A DNA stretch of 64,000 bases from Lysinibacillus odysseyi 34hs-1 = NBRC 100172 (GTDB lineage: Bacteria; Bacillota; Bacilli; Bacillales_A; Planococcaceae): positions 124,001 through 188,000 of the forward strand of contig NZ_BCVX01000001.1 of the NCBI RefSeq assembly GCF_001591965.1, written 5' to 3'. Position 1 is the first letter of the stretch; every line of letters begins with the position of its first letter. A program made the translations under genes and the position numbers. Below the pieces are notes generated by a model that saw only the letters and a program-made list of their open reading frames with translations, did not search any database and was not told where the DNA came from. Shown in pieces: positions 45,649-53,452 of the stretch.

Positions 45649-46155
45649 CTACTCTAGTTCAATTCCATCATAAGCATCCCCTAGCGATTCAAAATCATCA
45701 CTATACCAATACCAGCTATCACCTTCGCCTTTACTTACTAATAATCTATTTAACAAATCAGTAAATGAATTTGCTACAACTGTACTGCTCCCTACTACAC
45801 CATGGGAATCCCAGTGGCTATCATAGCATTTCCCTAACCTGTTAGGGTGTAAATCAATCGATAAATAATTTCCACTACCAAGGTCAGCAATTATATACCA
45901 ATGTGAGGAAATATCATATTCGCATTTTTCCCCCACAATTATAGGGTTTGCAAGCACTAATTTTTCAGGACCAACGATAGTAATGCCAAAATCTGCATTA
46001 GTAAACAAATCCACTCCTGCACAAATATTATAAAATTCAAGTAAATCTTTAGGAAGAACATCACCTTCTTCAATGTTTTCTGGAAGTCCTTCCGATGGAT
46101 TTACTTTACAGTTTTCTATTTCATTTATCTCTTGAAGAATTTCTTTTATGCCCAT
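45649..46155 (-). CDS. SUKH (SMI1/KNR4) immunity protein
   Basis: 168 residues. SUKH signature: LPENIEEGDVLPKDLLEFYNICAGVDLFTNADFGITIVGPEKLV (in pieces), then SSHWYIIADLGSGNYLSIDL with the conserved Gly-Asn-Tyr and SFTDLLNRLL. GGAAG precedes the ATG. A terminator hairpin follows, then the linker of the next cassette. Its own toxin is not preserved directly upstream. Confidence 0.78.
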   Translation of the reverse strand: MGIKEILQEINEIENCKVNPSEGLPENIEEGDVLPKDLLEFYNICAGVDLFTNADFGITIVGPEKLVLANPIIVGEKCEYDISSHWYIIADLGSGNYLSIDLHPNRLGKCYDSHWDSHGVVGSSTVVANSFTDLLNRLLVSKGEGDSWYWYSDDFESLGDAYDGIELE

Positions 46156-46239
46156 ATTATCTTCCTTATTATTAGAAAATTAAATTTAAAAATTTATTAT
46201 ATTGAGCCAAATATGGAATAAATTCACCTATGCGCATAT

Positions 46240-46281
46240 TAAAAAGTACTTGATGCCTATAATGGACAAACATGTACTTTT
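46240..46281 (-). terminator. Inter-cassette hairpin, divergent member
   Basis: Arms AAAAGTAC at 46242-46249 and GTACTTTT at 46273-46280, with flanking similarity to the AAAGCACTTG hairpins (TTGATGCCTAT-like loop). Runs of A/T outside the arms give a terminator on the minus strand after the broken gene at 46319. Confidence 0.65.
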
Positions 46282-46318
46282 TTCACCTAATATCCCAGTT
46301 TATTTTTATTCCTTTGCA

Positions 46319-46613
46319 TTACTCTGTAATTTCAACTGTAACTCTTTCAATATCATCAGGTCTACTATTGCATGGATAAGGATAAATTTTTAAAAATGTA
46401 TCCACTTTCTCCCCCGGGTCCCTGTATTACTAACTCAAACCCTAATATATTTTCATGAATGTATACTGCTGGTACTTCTTCATAAATATAATCTTCTAGC
46501 CCTCCAAATGGAATACCTCCAACTAACTTATCAGAAATAATCTTTGCAACACCAAAAATATCTTCTTCAGAAAATATTACCAATGAACAAGTAAAATAGG
46601 GATACTTTCTCAT
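46319..46613 (-). pseudogene. Immunity gene with a frameshift
   Basis: ATG at 46611-46613 with GGAGTAGGG. The frame reads RKYPYFTCSLVIFSEED then GGLEDYIYEEVPAVYIHEN and VIQGPGGESGY, then shifts: after Gly-Gly-Glu-Ser-Gly-Tyr (near 46385) the natural continuation YPYPCNSRPDDIERVTVEITE is in the neighbouring frame and ends at 46319. A one-base change in an A/T run near 46378 explains it. Family not named; it follows a toxin remnant, so it was a protector. Confidence 0.6.
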
Positions 46614-46619
46614 TCTGCC

Positions 46620-46940
46620 CTACTCCTTATCATTAATTATTTTTGTACCTATATTGATTTTGCGGTTATATTCTTCCAGTTTATAGATTCGAAACGTTAA
46701 ATTATTTGGTCCTCCTCTCTTGTCTACTTTTCCCATCCTATGTAAAGATTCTTTTAAAGCTTTATCAATTTCACCGTGCATTTGTTCAATTTCTTAGATT
46801 TTTGTTCCTGATTTCCAAGGTATTTCAGGTTTGAATTTTGAAGCTAATTTATCATTAACATTCTCTACTACAGGGTGCATTGTATTTTGTACAATACTTG
46901 TAATTTCAGTTCAGGTTTGAACTTTATCCGTCTCTTTAAG
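46620..46940 (-). pseudogene. Toxin domain remnant with in-frame stops
   Basis: Reading one frame on the minus strand gives HPVVENVNDKLASKFKPEIP then WKSGTKI, TAA (about 46797), then EQMHGEIDKALKESLHRMGK and VDKRGGPNNLTFRIYKLEEY to TAG at 46620, a few bases before the immunity ATG. The helical, charged C-terminus looks like a nuclease-type toxin tail, but no catalytic motif can be named. Fragments further right (to 47100) are too broken to join with confidence. Confidence 0.5.
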
Positions 46941-47115
46941 TTAGATTCTCAACATCTGTTAATTTTAATAATATTGTTAATTTTTTCTAAGTATTTGTCA
47001 GGCTGTTTGTTGCTTATTTCCTTTAATATTTTAATCACTTCTGCTTTAGTAGACTTTCATTTTCCGAGGGATATTTAGTATTCTTCACCACTATAGTTTT
47101 TTTGCCAATAAAAAT

Positions 47116-47688
47116 TTAGATTGCAGATTTTCTACTAACATTAAATGGATCGATATTTCTCTCTTCTAACAAATCCTCAAATTTTTCAGTACCATACTTT
47201 CCAAAATACTCATACTCTGATTGTGAAATAAAAAATGCCAATAAAACTCTGCCATTCTTATTATCTTTACTCTCAGTAAGAACTTCGGAATATTCATCTG
47301 GGAAAGCAAAAGGGTCAGTAACGTAAACTGCACTCTTATCGTATTTTTCAACAAACTTTACATCAATGCTCTCAATACCACTTATCGCTATGCCTCTCCC
47401 CATCTTCATTTGATTACCAATACAATAAAATAACACATTCGCAAGTATATATGCTGTACTATTAAATGCTCCGTCAACTACCATAGAAACTTCTATGTTT
47501 TCGCCAATTATTCCCTCGTACTTACTAACACCAAGAGTATTATAAACTAAACATTCTTCAAATATATTTTCATATTTTAAAATTTGTATTTTGGGCATTT
47601 CTTTATTATTCATAAACACTTCTCGGTCAATTGGATCTCCTAAAAATTTATTATAGTGATTATAATAAAGTTCTCCATAATTAATCAT
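47116..47688 (-). CDS. Suppressor-of-fused (SUFU)-type immunity protein
   Basis: 190 residues with AAGGGAGC before the ATG. SUFU fold: YNTLGVSKYEGIIGENIEVSMVVDGAF, STAYILANVLFYCIG, MGRGIAISGIES, then DKSAVYVTDPFAFPDE and VLLAFFISQSEYEYFGKYG. The SUFU family is a common immunity scaffold in bacterial toxin loci. The start overlaps the end of an upstream immunity relic. Cognate toxin absent. Confidence 0.78.
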   Translation of the reverse strand: MINYGELYYNHYNKFLGDPIDREVFMNNKEMPKIQILKYENIFEECLVYNTLGVSKYEGIIGENIEVSMVVDGAFNSTAYILANVLFYCIGNQMKMGRGIAISGIESIDVKFVEKYDKSAVYVTDPFAFPDEYSEVLTESKDNKNGRVLLAFFISQSEYEYFGKYGTEKFEDLLEERNIDPFNVSRKSAI

Positions 47689-47887
47689 CTTTTTTCGCTC
47701 CCTTAAAAGTATCTGCTATCCCTTCGTACTTATGACTGGTATTACATTCATGGGATTGAAGCCTTAATCGTTTATTGAACTCATTATTACTTATACATAA
47801 ATAATTACCATTACTTACGTCAAGGAACGGAACCAAATCTGTATCCCAATCACCATTATTAATCTCGTAATCATAATCAAATAGCCT
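47681..47887 (-). pseudogene. Truncated SUKH immunity gene
   Basis: Sixty-eight codons without a start, bounded upstream by TGA: FDYDYEINNGDWDTDLVPFL, DVSNGNYLCISNNEFNKRLR and HKYEGIADTFKGAKKDD. The SNGNYLCIS strand is the SUKH core. The upstream half is missing; an IS110 relic begins about 40 bases away, so the element or its loss probably cut the gene. Confidence 0.6.
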
Positions 47888-47926
47888 TCAATTCATCACA
47901 AGTCATCTTAAATTATCTTCTTTTTT

Positions 47927-48000
47927 TTGTCGGTAATTCCTAGGCTGTTTTTGCTTCACCATGCCATATATAATGATTACGGGCTGTCTCATTATATAAA
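47927..48000 (-). mobile_element. Relic of an IS110-family transposase 3' end
   Basis: About 74 bases align closely with the last codons of the transposases at 56263 and 63132 (reading across ...GNSxAV-like: L-P-I-I, Y-G-M-M, R-L-V-N-I in broken form): the same string order CGGTAATTC-AGGCTGTTTT, CACCATGCC and TATATAATG occurs, followed by CTGTCTCATTATA. Nothing of the rest of the element remains. It shows that a third IS110 insertion once sat in this array. Confidence 0.65.
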
Positions 48001-48018
48001 ATCTAAAACATTTTAAAG

Positions 48019-48477
48019 TTACTCATTTATTTTTAAGATAAGATTATCCATCCATAAATCGTAACTGAAGTTAGACATATTATAGAGAGCTGATAAAATC
48101 TCATTAGATTTTGTTTCTAAAATTTTATCTTCAGTAACATTTTCTTGTGCAAATTTGCAAAGGAAAATAGAGTAATTTGTTATATTGATATTCTTCGCAA
48201 TTTTCTCTGAAACATCAGAAAATAATTTCACAATACTAGGAGGGCTTTCAAAATTACTCCAATCTTGCAATTCCCCTATAAAATTATTATTTTTTAGTTC
48301 AATCAAATAAGAGCTCATATATTTTTCTAAATATCTTTTTTTAACTTCCCTTATGTCATCACTTTTTAAAATTAGAAACTCATGATTTTTCAAATCTGAT
48401 AATAACAATACTATCTCTTGCATGGATAAACTTGTATCAAAGGAAAAAAATTGTGTACAATCGAAGTTTTCATCCAT
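48019..48477 (-). CDS. Immunity protein of the 48529 toxin cassette
   Basis: 152 residues with a TAGGAG site before the ATG, 51 bases after the stop of the toxin tail. Helical, acidic; no family recognised (TQFFSFDTSLSMQEIVLLLS, then YLEKYMSSYLIELKNNNF). Its role follows from its place: in these cassettes the gene after the toxin is its inhibitor. The frame is intact although its toxin carries stop codons near the end. Confidence 0.6.
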   Translation of the reverse strand: MDENFDCTQFFSFDTSLSMQEIVLLLSDLKNHEFLILKSDDIREVKKRYLEKYMSSYLIELKNNNFIGELQDWSNFESPPSIVKLFSDVSEKIAKNINITNYSIFLCKFAQENVTEDKILETKSNEILSALYNMSNFSYDLWMDNLILKINE

Positions 48478-48528
48478 TTTTTTGTTTCTCCTATTCTTGA
48501 TATTCGCCGTTTTTAAATAGCCTTATAA

Positions 48529-48999
48529 TTATTTTATATCTTTTGCATGTGGTGTTGTTACACCACCATTTGACGTTTTGGAACCCATTCCGCCATAAAT
48601 ATTTCCATTCGGTGCGGCATTTCTAGCGGGTTGATGTACATGTGGTGCTAAGTTAGCATGACAATCAGATCCAAAGCGTTTAAACTGACTTGGGGCATCA
48701 CCATTAACATTATTAAATTTCGGTGATTTTGTATGTAGTAAAGTTTCTTTTTCAATAGGCACATTATTTTTCACAAAACCATCAAAAGTTCTTCCACCCG
48801 GAATTGGTTTATAACCTCTAGAAGCTAGTCCTTTATCCGTACCCTGCTGTTTCGCCGCTGCCGGTTTATTACCATTCTGCGGAGTTGAAGTCGTCTGTTT
48901 CTTATTACCAGCCGGCGCCGGCGTTATATTAGGCTTTGGCTTATTCTCTTGTTTCTTCTGGCTTTGAACTGATGCAAGCTTGTTTTTTGTAACGGCTAC
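48529..48999 (-). pseudogene. Orphan toxin cassette: linker plus type-24-like toxin domain, tail interrupted
   Basis: Open from 48999 (TAA just upstream) with no start. Linker: VAVTKNKLASVQSQKKQENK, PKPNITPAPAGNKKQTTSTP, then KQQGTDKGLASRGYKPIPGG. Toxin: FDGFVKNNVPIEKETLLHTK, FKRFGSDCHANLAPHVHQPA and NGNIYGGMGSKTSNGGVTTP, AKDIK, TAA (48529-48531). The reading continues L, TAA (48523-48525), GYLKTANIKN, where relatives have KQLYDYLK, so two codons mutated to stops. The CHANLAPHVHQP pattern resembles a domain I know as polymorphic toxin type 24; that name is from memory. No pre-toxin and no start: silent. Confidence 0.65.
48845..48990 (-). repeat. Pre-toxin linker, copy 2 (linker only)
   Basis: DNA nearly identical to the linkers at 51890-52030 and 61180-61310 (KKQENKPKPN...NKKQTTSTPQNGNKPAAAKQQGT). 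The homology ends at about 48965, where TTPSQ is replaced by unrelated codons, marking a recombination point. Confidence 0.75.
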
Positions 49000-49002
49000 T
49001 TA

Positions 49003-49348
49003 TTTTTATAACTTTCTTAATTTAGGATAGAATATTGTATTTTTTATATTAAAGATTTCCGATATAGTTCTAAATTAGCGTTTGGATAGATGAAATAATT
49101 AACACTATATAATAGATTATTTCTCTATATCACGCCTTTTCACTTGGTTAAATGGATTTGCTTTCTTTAGACATATGCGTTAGCAATAGATTTCGATTCA
49201 CATTAAATTATGTGCATGGAATAAAGGCTTTTCTGTTTACAGTTGCATCGAAAACACAACTAAACTTACTGATTCATCAGCAGCTTGATTTTTTAAATGA
49301 TTTCATATATTTGTAAATCAATATAATTAATTGTATTATATTACAAAT
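49003..49348. other. Gene-free AT-rich interval
   Basis: No open frame with a ribosome site, no repeat of the cassette system and no hairpin is seen between the linker remnant on the left and the terminator at 49349. Probably worn-out cassette DNA. Confidence 0.5.
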
Positions 49349-49394
49349 AAGTGGAGCACAAATGAATAATAAATAGTTCATTTATGCTCCACTT
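49349..49394 (-). terminator. Long hairpin after the YezG-like immunity gene
   Basis: Arms at 49349-49358 and 49385-49394, perfect over ten pairs and continued inward with one mismatch by AAATGAA/TTCATTT. On the minus strand a T-rich but interrupted run follows, so it is either a moderate terminator or an RNA-stabilising 3' structure. Confidence 0.65.
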
Positions 49395-49413
49395 TTAGCT
49401 AACCCATCTTAGT

Positions 49414-49869
49414 TTAAATGTTATTATTTTTTATCTCCTCAAACCACTCATCCGCTATATCATCTGCTGTTTTAATATCGTCATGTGTATAAACTAAGTC
49501 ATACTTGTACTCCGCTTTAAAATTACCAGTTTTAACATCGTATATTAACTTCATCTCAGTTGGCATATCCCTCTCATATTCTTCGCACAATTTCGCCGCT
49601 TTTTCTATATCTTCATTTATTATGCGTAATACCCTCAGCATTCGTTGAGGGGAAACATCATATTTTTCATTCCCGTCAGCCAAAGCGTCATTCACTTTAT
49701 GACATTCTACATACTTATTATTAATTAAGTAAAAATAACTACTCGAAGTAACTCCTTCTTCACGTGAAGCGTAAACGTATACTTTTTCAGCTCTATCTTC
49801 CACATATTCCATACATATTGCTATCATATCTGCTTGTAATTCACTAAATCTCTCTTCAAATTTTTTCAA
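49414..49869 (-). CDS. YezG/DUF600-type immunity protein
   Basis: 151 residues from a TTG with GGAGTG upstream. DUF600 pattern: EYVEDRAEKVYVYASREEG near the start, and the C-terminal MKLIYDVKTGNFKAEYKYDL then DIADEWFEEI. In B. subtilis YezG neutralises YeeF, an LXG toxin with the same nonspecific endonuclease domain found in the cassette immediately upstream here (49891). That pairing supports both assignments. Its reading frame is intact while the toxin cassette is broken. Confidence 0.82.
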   Translation of the reverse strand: MKKFEERFSELQADMIAICMEYVEDRAEKVYVYASREEGVTSSSYFYLINNKYVECHKVNDALADGNEKYDVSPQRMLRVLRIINEDIEKAAKLCEEYERDMPTEMKLIYDVKTGNFKAEYKYDLVYTHDDIKTADDIADEWFEEIKNNNI

Positions 49870-49890
49870 ACTGCTATTTCACTCCTTTGA

Positions 49891-50728
49891 TTAGTTTTGA
49901 AGCTCTTTGGAACCCGGCTTACCATCAATAAAGTAATTCACTATAAATTTGTCTGGTCGCATATCCTTCCCAGAATAAATTATTTCAACATCAACCGTTA
50001 CTTTTTTAGGTGGTGTTTCTTTTAATGCTGCAGCCCATTTGTCTTCAATTTTTTTATATTGCTTTAGATTAACATCAGATAATTGAGAAACCAAATTATC
50101 AATTTTAGGTAATCCTCCAAATCGGTCACCTACTAAATGCCCTGCATGATCTTTACCTTTTATTTTACCTGGAGTATTTCTACTATGTGACAATCTTTCT
50201 TCTCTTTTAGTTAATTGTAAACTATCTGTTTCGAATTTAGAAATTCCACCTAAATTATCTGTTTCATAAAAATAATCATATTCGCCTGTTTTATATCTCA
50301 CATTGGGCTTTAATCTATTTTTTCTACCATTTTTAAATTGTTGTCCTACATCTACAAATGTTTTAACTTCATTCAGCCTAGAATTATCTTTATTCTGCGC
50401 AGTTGAAGTCTTCTGTTTCTTATTACCTGCCGGCTCCTGCGTTGTATTAGGCTTTGGCTTATTTTCTTGTTTCTTCTAGCTCGGAGTGGTCGTGTCTTTC
50501 GGTTTTGAAGTCGCTGTTGTTTTTTTAGTAGACTTGCCGCTATTTTTAATGATGCCTGCCGCTGCTTTTCCGCCATGCTTGATGCCTTTGACGATTGGGC
50601 CGCCCAATATACTTGCGGCTGAGGCACCTCGTTCCCAGGCCTCTAATTTCCTGCCTGTAAACGGATCTTTTCCGACGGTGGCTTCATAGATCGCTTTGGC
50701 GTTGCTGACAACCAGTATAAAGACGGCC
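49891..50728 (-). pseudogene. Orphan pre-toxin plus DNA/RNA nonspecific endonuclease cassette, with stop codon
   Basis: Toxin domain (49891-50360): EVKTFVDVGQQFKNGRKNRL, KPNVRYKTGEYDYFYETDNL, then DHAGHLVGDRFGG, the nuclease motif with catalytic His, NLVSQLSDVN and VNYFIDGKPGSKEL. This is the Endonuclease_NS_2 type also found in YeeF. Upstream in frame come the linker and the pre-toxin, but TAG at 50476-50478 (other copies have CAG, Gln) interrupts the linker, and one base is lost near 50730 at the pre-toxin's start. No start codon or promoter. A GTG at 50299-50301 could in principle restart the domain alone. The cognate immunity gene follows by 21 bases. Confidence 0.8.
50490..50728 (-). repeat. 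Pre-toxin segment, copy A
   Basis: Codes for VVSNAKAIYEATVGKDPF, then TGRKLEAWERGASAASILGG, PIVKGIKHGGKAAAGIIKNS. This pre-toxin module precedes toxin domains in LXG-type proteins. The DNA is nearly identical to the copies at 52040, 54080 and 61320 and richer in G+C than the flanks. Confidence 0.85.
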
Positions 50729-50749
50729 CCGATTTAATGTAATTAAAGT

Positions 50750-50790
50750 AAAAAAACCTTAAAAGGCGAATAGCCAATCAAGGTTTAATA
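50750..50790 (-). terminator. Inter-cassette hairpin terminator, AACCTT family
   Basis: Arms AACCTT (50755-50760) and AAGGTT (50780-50785) with an inner GGC/GCC stem; followed on the minus strand by T7. It separates the 50936 immunity gene from the next pre-toxin copy, which begins right after it. The interval 50791-50935 has nothing else. Confidence 0.8.
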
Positions 50791-50935
50791 ATACAGGTAA
50801 CTAAAAGAGCTACTACCTTTTATAATATGTCTCTACAAAAATAAAAGACGGTGACAACTTTCTAATGCCGCTCGACAAGAATACTCTATTTAATCCAAAG
50901 TTGAAGAAGAAAAGTTTCACCTATTTTCAAAATTA

Positions 50936-51469
50936 TTATTCGAGGTCTAGGTAAATATTTTCGAATCTTATTTTTTTCTTTCCAGCCCATTCCTTTTTAA
51001 TCTGTATCCGATAGTTACATTTTGGATAAGAATGACTACCATCTATTACTTCTTCATAAATACAAATATCATTTACACCTATAAAGCAATTTATAAAATC
51101 AACAAACAACATAAGTATTTCTTTATGTGTCAATGTCCTAAGAATACCTTCATACACAACATTATATTTTGTATCACTTGTTGTATAATTACCTTTTGCT
51201 TTTTCATCGATGAACATTATTTCTTCGTTTTTAATAAATATTGAAGTTTGGCAACCCATAAAACTAATATATAGTTCTTCTTTATCTCCATCCAGACAAA
51301 CTATCTCAATTTTTTCGTCTTCAAATTCTGAAATTTCCTTGTCTTCCGATAAAATCTTAATCAGTACATTTGGGTTATCCTTTAGTGGTTGGATAAAATA
51401 ATCCAAAATTTCCTGGTTACTGAATTCCATGCAACATTCTGACTCTTTATATAACTCTTCTATATTCAT
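50936..51469 (-). CDS. Immunity protein of the YwqJ-type deaminase cassette
   Basis: 177 residues with GGAGTG six bases before the ATG, 26 bases after the toxin stop. Acidic, mixed alpha/beta (EIVCLDGDKEELYISFMGCQ, then TSIFIKNEEIMFIDEKAKGN). No family recognised. Function is inferred from position. It is not similar to YwqK, the known partner of B. subtilis YwqJ. Terminator follows. Confidence 0.6.
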   Translation of the reverse strand: MNIEELYKESECCMEFSNQEILDYFIQPLKDNPNVLIKILSEDKEISEFEDEKIEIVCLDGDKEELYISFMGCQTSIFIKNEEIMFIDEKAKGNYTTSDTKYNVVYEGILRTLTHKEILMLFVDFINCFIGVNDICIYEEVIDGSHSYPKCNYRIQIKKEWAGKKKIRFENIYLDLE

Positions 51470-51495
51470 TAATCACACTCCGTCCCCTCAATAAA

Positions 51496-52350
51496 TTATT
51501 TTTCCGGAAGTTTGGTTTGCCATCTTTTACATACTGGAATACTGCTTCCCTTTCTCGGTCTAATAGCATCTGTCATAATAATATTTTGATGGTTCCCTCC
51601 TAATTGCTCAACAACTAAATCCTCAGCATAAATAGGTTTTCCAGAATATTGCTTACTACTTTTTGTACCCACTGCAACTTTCCCTGTATTGAGGTCAACC
51701 CCTCCTACTACAGTGGTGATATCATTCTTTTTAGTATTACTCCAAGTCCCAATTTCCGCCAATTTAGCATCTCTTGCCTTTGTCGCTTTATCTACACCCA
51801 AATTATACCAATATTTATCGTATCGTGTAGTTTCTTCTAAGGACATTAAATCTCTAAAACTAGAGTAAGAGCCTTTAGTTATATCATTACCCTTACCCTG
51901 CTGTTTCGCCGCTGCAGGCTTATTACCATTCTGCGGAGTTGAAGTTGTCTGTTTCTTATTACCAGCCGGCCCCGGCGTTGTATTAGGCTTTGGCTTATTC
52001 TCTTGTTTCTTCTGGCTCGGAGTGGTCGTGTCTTTTGGTTTTGTAGCCGCTGTTGTTTTTTTAGTAGACTTGCTGCCATTTTTAACGATGCCCACTACAG
52101 CTTTTCCGCCATGCTTGATGCCTTTGACGATTGGGCCGCCCAATATACTTGCGGCTGAGGCGCCTCGTTCCCAGGCCTCTAATTTCCTGCCTGTAAACGG
52201 ATTTTTTCCGACGGTGGCTTCGTAGATTGCTTTGACGTTGCTGACGACTGGTATAAAGTCGGCGACGGTGTAGACAGCTTGCTTGATATCCATATTCTTG
52301 GCAGCAATGACCGCTTTCTTCGTGGCTTTTCTGACCGTTTTAGATACCAA
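51496..52350 (-). CDS. Orphan pre-toxin plus YwqJ-type deaminase toxin
   Basis: 284 residues from a TTG (52350), though the frame stays open further upstream. Pre-toxin at about 25-95 (VADFIPVVSNVKAIYEATVG), Lys/Thr/Pro linker 95-160 ending AAKQQGKGNDITKG, toxin 160-284. Deaminase marks: IYAEDLVVEQLGG (the zinc-site Glu in A-E-D) and MTDAIRPRKGSSIPVCKRWQ. YwqJ relatives have P-V-C-x-x-C; here the second zinc Cys is Trp (TGG at 51520-51522), so activity is doubtful. This is the longest pre-toxin copy in the window and the only cassette with a usable start, although no good ribosome site is seen. Not a full LXG protein. Confidence 0.8.
   Translation of the reverse strand: MVSKTVRKATKKAVIAAKNMDIKQAVYTVADFIPVVSNVKAIYEATVGKNPFTGRKLEAWERGASAASILGGPIVKGIKHGGKAVVGIVKNGSKSTKKTTAATKPKDTTTPSQKKQENKPKPNTTPGPAGNKKQTTSTPQNGNKPAAAKQQGKGNDITKGSYSSFRDLMSLEETTRYDKYWYNLGVDKATKARDAKLAEIGTWSNTKKNDITTVVGGVDLNTGKVAVGTKSSKQYSGKPIYAEDLVVEQLGGNHQNIIMTDAIRPRKGSSIPVCKRWQTKLPEK
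52040..52270 (-). repeat. Pre-toxin segment, copy B
   Basis: Encodes TVADFIPVVSNVKAIYEATV onward to KNGSKSTKKTTAATKPKDTT. Shares with copy D (61320) the 5' extension through GTCGGCGACGGTG, and continues further 5' than any other copy, to about 52350. Confidence 0.85.
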
Positions 52351-52414
52351 TATTGTCCAAAGGATTTTTGTTTAATCGCATTTTGTACGTTACGTGTTAT
52401 GACAATTCAACAAA

Positions 52415-52455
52415 AATAAAACCCTAGATAAGCATGGGTACTCACCTAGGGAATT
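52415..52455 (-). terminator. Hairpin terminator after the Imm48-like gene
   Basis: Arms CCCTAG (52422-52427) and CTAGGG (52446-52451) with T-rich DNA beyond on the minus strand. Ends the cassette of 52474-54310; the next pre-toxin copy follows. Confidence 0.7.
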
Positions 52456-52473
52456 TACAAAATCGTTTTACTA

Positions 52474-52908
52474 TCAGTCTTCATTTACAATAGCTAAAAC
52501 CTCTAAAACATTCGCTTGTAGCTGTTTCTTTTCTTTACTTTCATACTGTTGATAACCATTTAATCCTCTGCGAATAATTGAAAACATTACTGGATGATAG
52601 CTTTCATCTGTCGAATTTATCAACTCCTGTGTAAAATCCTCGGCTTGCTCTTCACTATAATGGAACACAGTAGTCAATAAGGTAGAAGCAATAGAATGTG
52701 TCTGTAAATGATTGAGCTCTTTTTTAAATACAATAGCATTGATCATCCCAAAGCAAAACGTTGCTAATACTTGGCGTTCAAGCTCAGTAGTGTCCTCAAA
52801 TTTCTTATCAATGAGCGTAAATATCTTGTTAGAGATAAAAATTACCTCATCTTTTGCTTCTTCGATTTTTAATTTGTCTGAATTACTTAATTCAAAAAAT
52901 CCCGGCAT
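52474..52908 (-). CDS. Imm48-like immunity protein
   Basis: 144 residues with AATGGAGA before the ATG. All-helical: LERQVLATFCFGMINAIVFK, then LLTTVFHYSEEQAEDFTQEL and HPVMFSIIRRGLNGYQQYES, the pattern I associate with Imm48. It is the second immunity gene behind the HNH cassette, after the protein at 52949. Either it protects against the same toxin or it was left by an earlier cassette. Confidence 0.65.
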   Translation of the reverse strand: MPGFFELSNSDKLKIEEAKDEVIFISNKIFTLIDKKFEDTTELERQVLATFCFGMINAIVFKKELNHLQTHSIASTLLTTVFHYSEEQAEDFTQELINSTDESYHPVMFSIIRRGLNGYQQYESKEKKQLQANVLEVLAIVNED

Positions 52909-52948
52909 AGCAATTCTCCATTCGTTCTATTATTCATATCAATTTATT

Positions 52949-53437
52949 TCAATAAACAATTAGTTTACCATTTGGCCAGCTTCCTCTCCATCCACACGGA
53001 AAGTTACCGGCTTCGTATACTTTAAGTAATTCTAAGAAAAAGAATGGCTCTTTCTCCATCCTATAAGTATGTTCCATTATAGCACTTATAATATCCCATT
53101 TTACATTATCTAAAATTGTATGAGATAACCCTTGCCGGTTAAGATATTCGGTTATTTCAGGAACTACAGATTTTTCTATTATTCCTTTACCTTCTCTAAC
53201 TATTTTATTCCACTCTTTATATTTCGCGGGTGCATTTACAGCTAAAAATTCAGTTAGTTCATTGCTTGCTTCCAAGGTAATCTCTTCCCAATATCTACTT
53301 TGAGAATGCTTCATGGCTTTTTTCCAATTAACTTCCTCAACAATAGTAAGCTGAGTACTAATACCACATGAATTCCCGCAATTTGAAAACCAATCAATAC
53401 TACAAATTCTATCAATAATTTCTTTTTCAATAATCAT
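52949..53437 (-). CDS. Immunity protein of the HNH toxin cassette
   Basis: 162 residues, ATG eight bases after GGATG and 15 bases after the toxin stop. Same family as 35126-35617 (shared IDWFSNCG, NWKKAM, TLEASNELTEFL, VKWDIISAI and FFLELLKVYEAGNFPCGW). Unnamed family, mostly helical. Position makes it the direct inhibitor of the nuclease encoded just upstream. Confidence 0.72.
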   Translation of the reverse strand: MIIEKEIIDRICSIDWFSNCGNSCGISTQLTIVEEVNWKKAMKHSQSRYWEEITLEASNELTEFLAVNAPAKYKEWNKIVREGKGIIEKSVVPEITEYLNRQGLSHTILDNVKWDIISAIMEHTYRMEKEPFFFLELLKVYEAGNFPCGWRGSWPNGKLIVY

Positions 53438-53452
53438 TAGTTTTCATCCTAA

